Shown here piece by piece: positions 63,718 to 64,000 of a stretch of DNA of 64,000 nucleotides. The position numbers and the translations under genes are program-made. The DNA lies in assembly GCA_030028905.1 (NCBI GenBank), contig JALDYZ010000002.1, forward strand, positions 1-64,000, read 5' to 3'. The DNA is from Ferirhizobium litorale. Lineage in GTDB: Bacteria; Pseudomonadota; Alphaproteobacteria; Rhizobiales; Rhizobiaceae. Within the stretch, counting starts at the first letter, position 1, and every line of letters starts with the position of its first letter. Under the pieces are notes generated by a model. That model worked only from the letters and a program-made list of their open reading frames with translations, did not search any database and had not been told where the DNA came from.

Positions 63718-64000
63718 ATGCGAGGAGACCGCCCACTTCGCATCATCCATTGTTTCAGGTCGCCCGTCGGAGGGATTTTCCGGCACGTTCGCGACCTGGT
63801 GGAGGAGCACACAAAGGCTGGCCACGAAGTCGGCATCATTTGCGACAGCACGACCGGCGGTGCGCATGAGGACAAGCTGTTCGACCAGGTGCGCCCCTAT
63901 CTGGCGCTGGGGTTGAGACGACTGCCGATCCGGCGCACGATCGGACCGACGGATTTTGCCGCGCTTTGGCGCAGCTACAAGGAAATCAGAAGCTTGCAAC
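63718..64000 (+). CDS. Glycosyltransferase, N-terminal part (cut by the window end)
   Basis: The reading frame from ATG 63,718 is open to the last base and gives 94 residues: LRIIHCFRSPVGGIFRHVRDLV and then GHEVGIICDSTTGG, the N-terminal Rossmann start of a GT-B enzyme (family 4 type). The C-terminal part lies outside the window. It follows the export lipoprotein gene by six bases, so it belongs to the same exopolysaccharide operon. Confidence 0.8.
   Translation, partial: MRGDRPLRIIHCFRSPVGGIFRHVRDLVEEHTKAGHEVGIICDSTTGGAHEDKLFDQVRPYLALGLRRLPIRRTIGPTDFAALWRSYKEIRSLQ

Overview
The window looks like chromosomal DNA of an alphaproteobacterium of the Hyphomicrobiales, most likely Rhizobiaceae (Ensifer, Rhizobium or Shinella type). 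The reasons are the clpP-clpX-lon-hupB order, rplM-rpsI, a type-2 argC, a COX15-type ctaA next to a DUF2842 gene, rhizobial Pho and FixK/FnrN boxes, GC-rich codon use, and an exopolysaccharide locus at the right edge. There is no rRNA, no complete tRNA and no CRISPR array.

Region 1, about 1-11,902, is the right part of an integrated mobile element. Its right boundary is marked by the 3' half of a tRNA gene (T-loop, T-stem, acceptor strand and CCA, probably tRNA-Val) at 11,879-11,902, which reads like an attachment-site duplicate. The left end and any integrase lie outside the window. The element carries what looks like an IS21-type insertion-sequence end (1-55), a two-gene operon with a PIN-domain protein, a Cys-rich orphan, and an OLD-family ATPase/TOPRIM nuclease (a defence candidate). 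It also carries a minus-strand phage-like operon: a 1219-residue protein resembling phage internal-virion or polyvalent proteins, a small membrane protein, a possible RNase H-like protein, a zinc-finger protein and a compact family-A polymerase-like protein. About seven degenerate palindromic repeats lie upstream of that operon. This cluster is the best candidate for something undescribed.

Region 2, about 12.0-27.3 kb, holds a Cys-rich copper-storage-like protein, a metallo-beta-lactamase-fold hydrolase and a type I secretion locus. The secretion locus encodes a giant secreted protein (dimethylformamidase-like domain plus alternating DUF4082 and cadherin-like repeats), a COG0523 metallochaperone, a small conserved protein, an HlyB-type ABC transporter and an HlyD-type adaptor. 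A DedA-PAP2-LssY fusion and a cupin follow on the other strand.

Region 3, about 27.4-41.2 kb, is the protein and DNA quality-control part: a YhaO/YhaN (SbcD/SbcC-like) pair, an aldo/keto reductase, a phytase-like esterase with a Pho box, and then hupB, lon, clpX and clpP with terminators and RpoH-like promoters.

Region 4, about 41.6-51.4 kb, is mixed metabolism: cytochrome P450, a DUF1194 secreted protein, an orphan winged-helix regulator, cupin, O-acetylhomoserine sulfhydrylase, a FixK/FNR-box DUF6455 gene, a CoA-binding protein, an EamA transporter, enoyl-CoA hydratase, a thioesterase, and rplM-rpsI.

Region 5, 51.4-55.6 kb, is a bufferin-type locus. An ECF sigma factor and its NrsF-type membrane anti-sigma factor diverge from two DUF2282 bufferin precursors, a DUF692 (MNIO) modifying enzyme, a DUF2063 partner and a DoxX protein. 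Both promoters share GTAAC-N17-CGTA, so the locus is probably a self-regulated metal-stress (copper-binding RiPP) system.

Region 6, 55.8-64.0 kb, contains speB-like, argC, ctaA, a DUF2842 gene, a GNAT/FemAB-like protein, and divergent exopolysaccharide genes: a Wzz/ExoP-like protein with a degenerate kinase domain, a Wza/ExoF-like export lipoprotein, and a glycosyltransferase cut by the window end.
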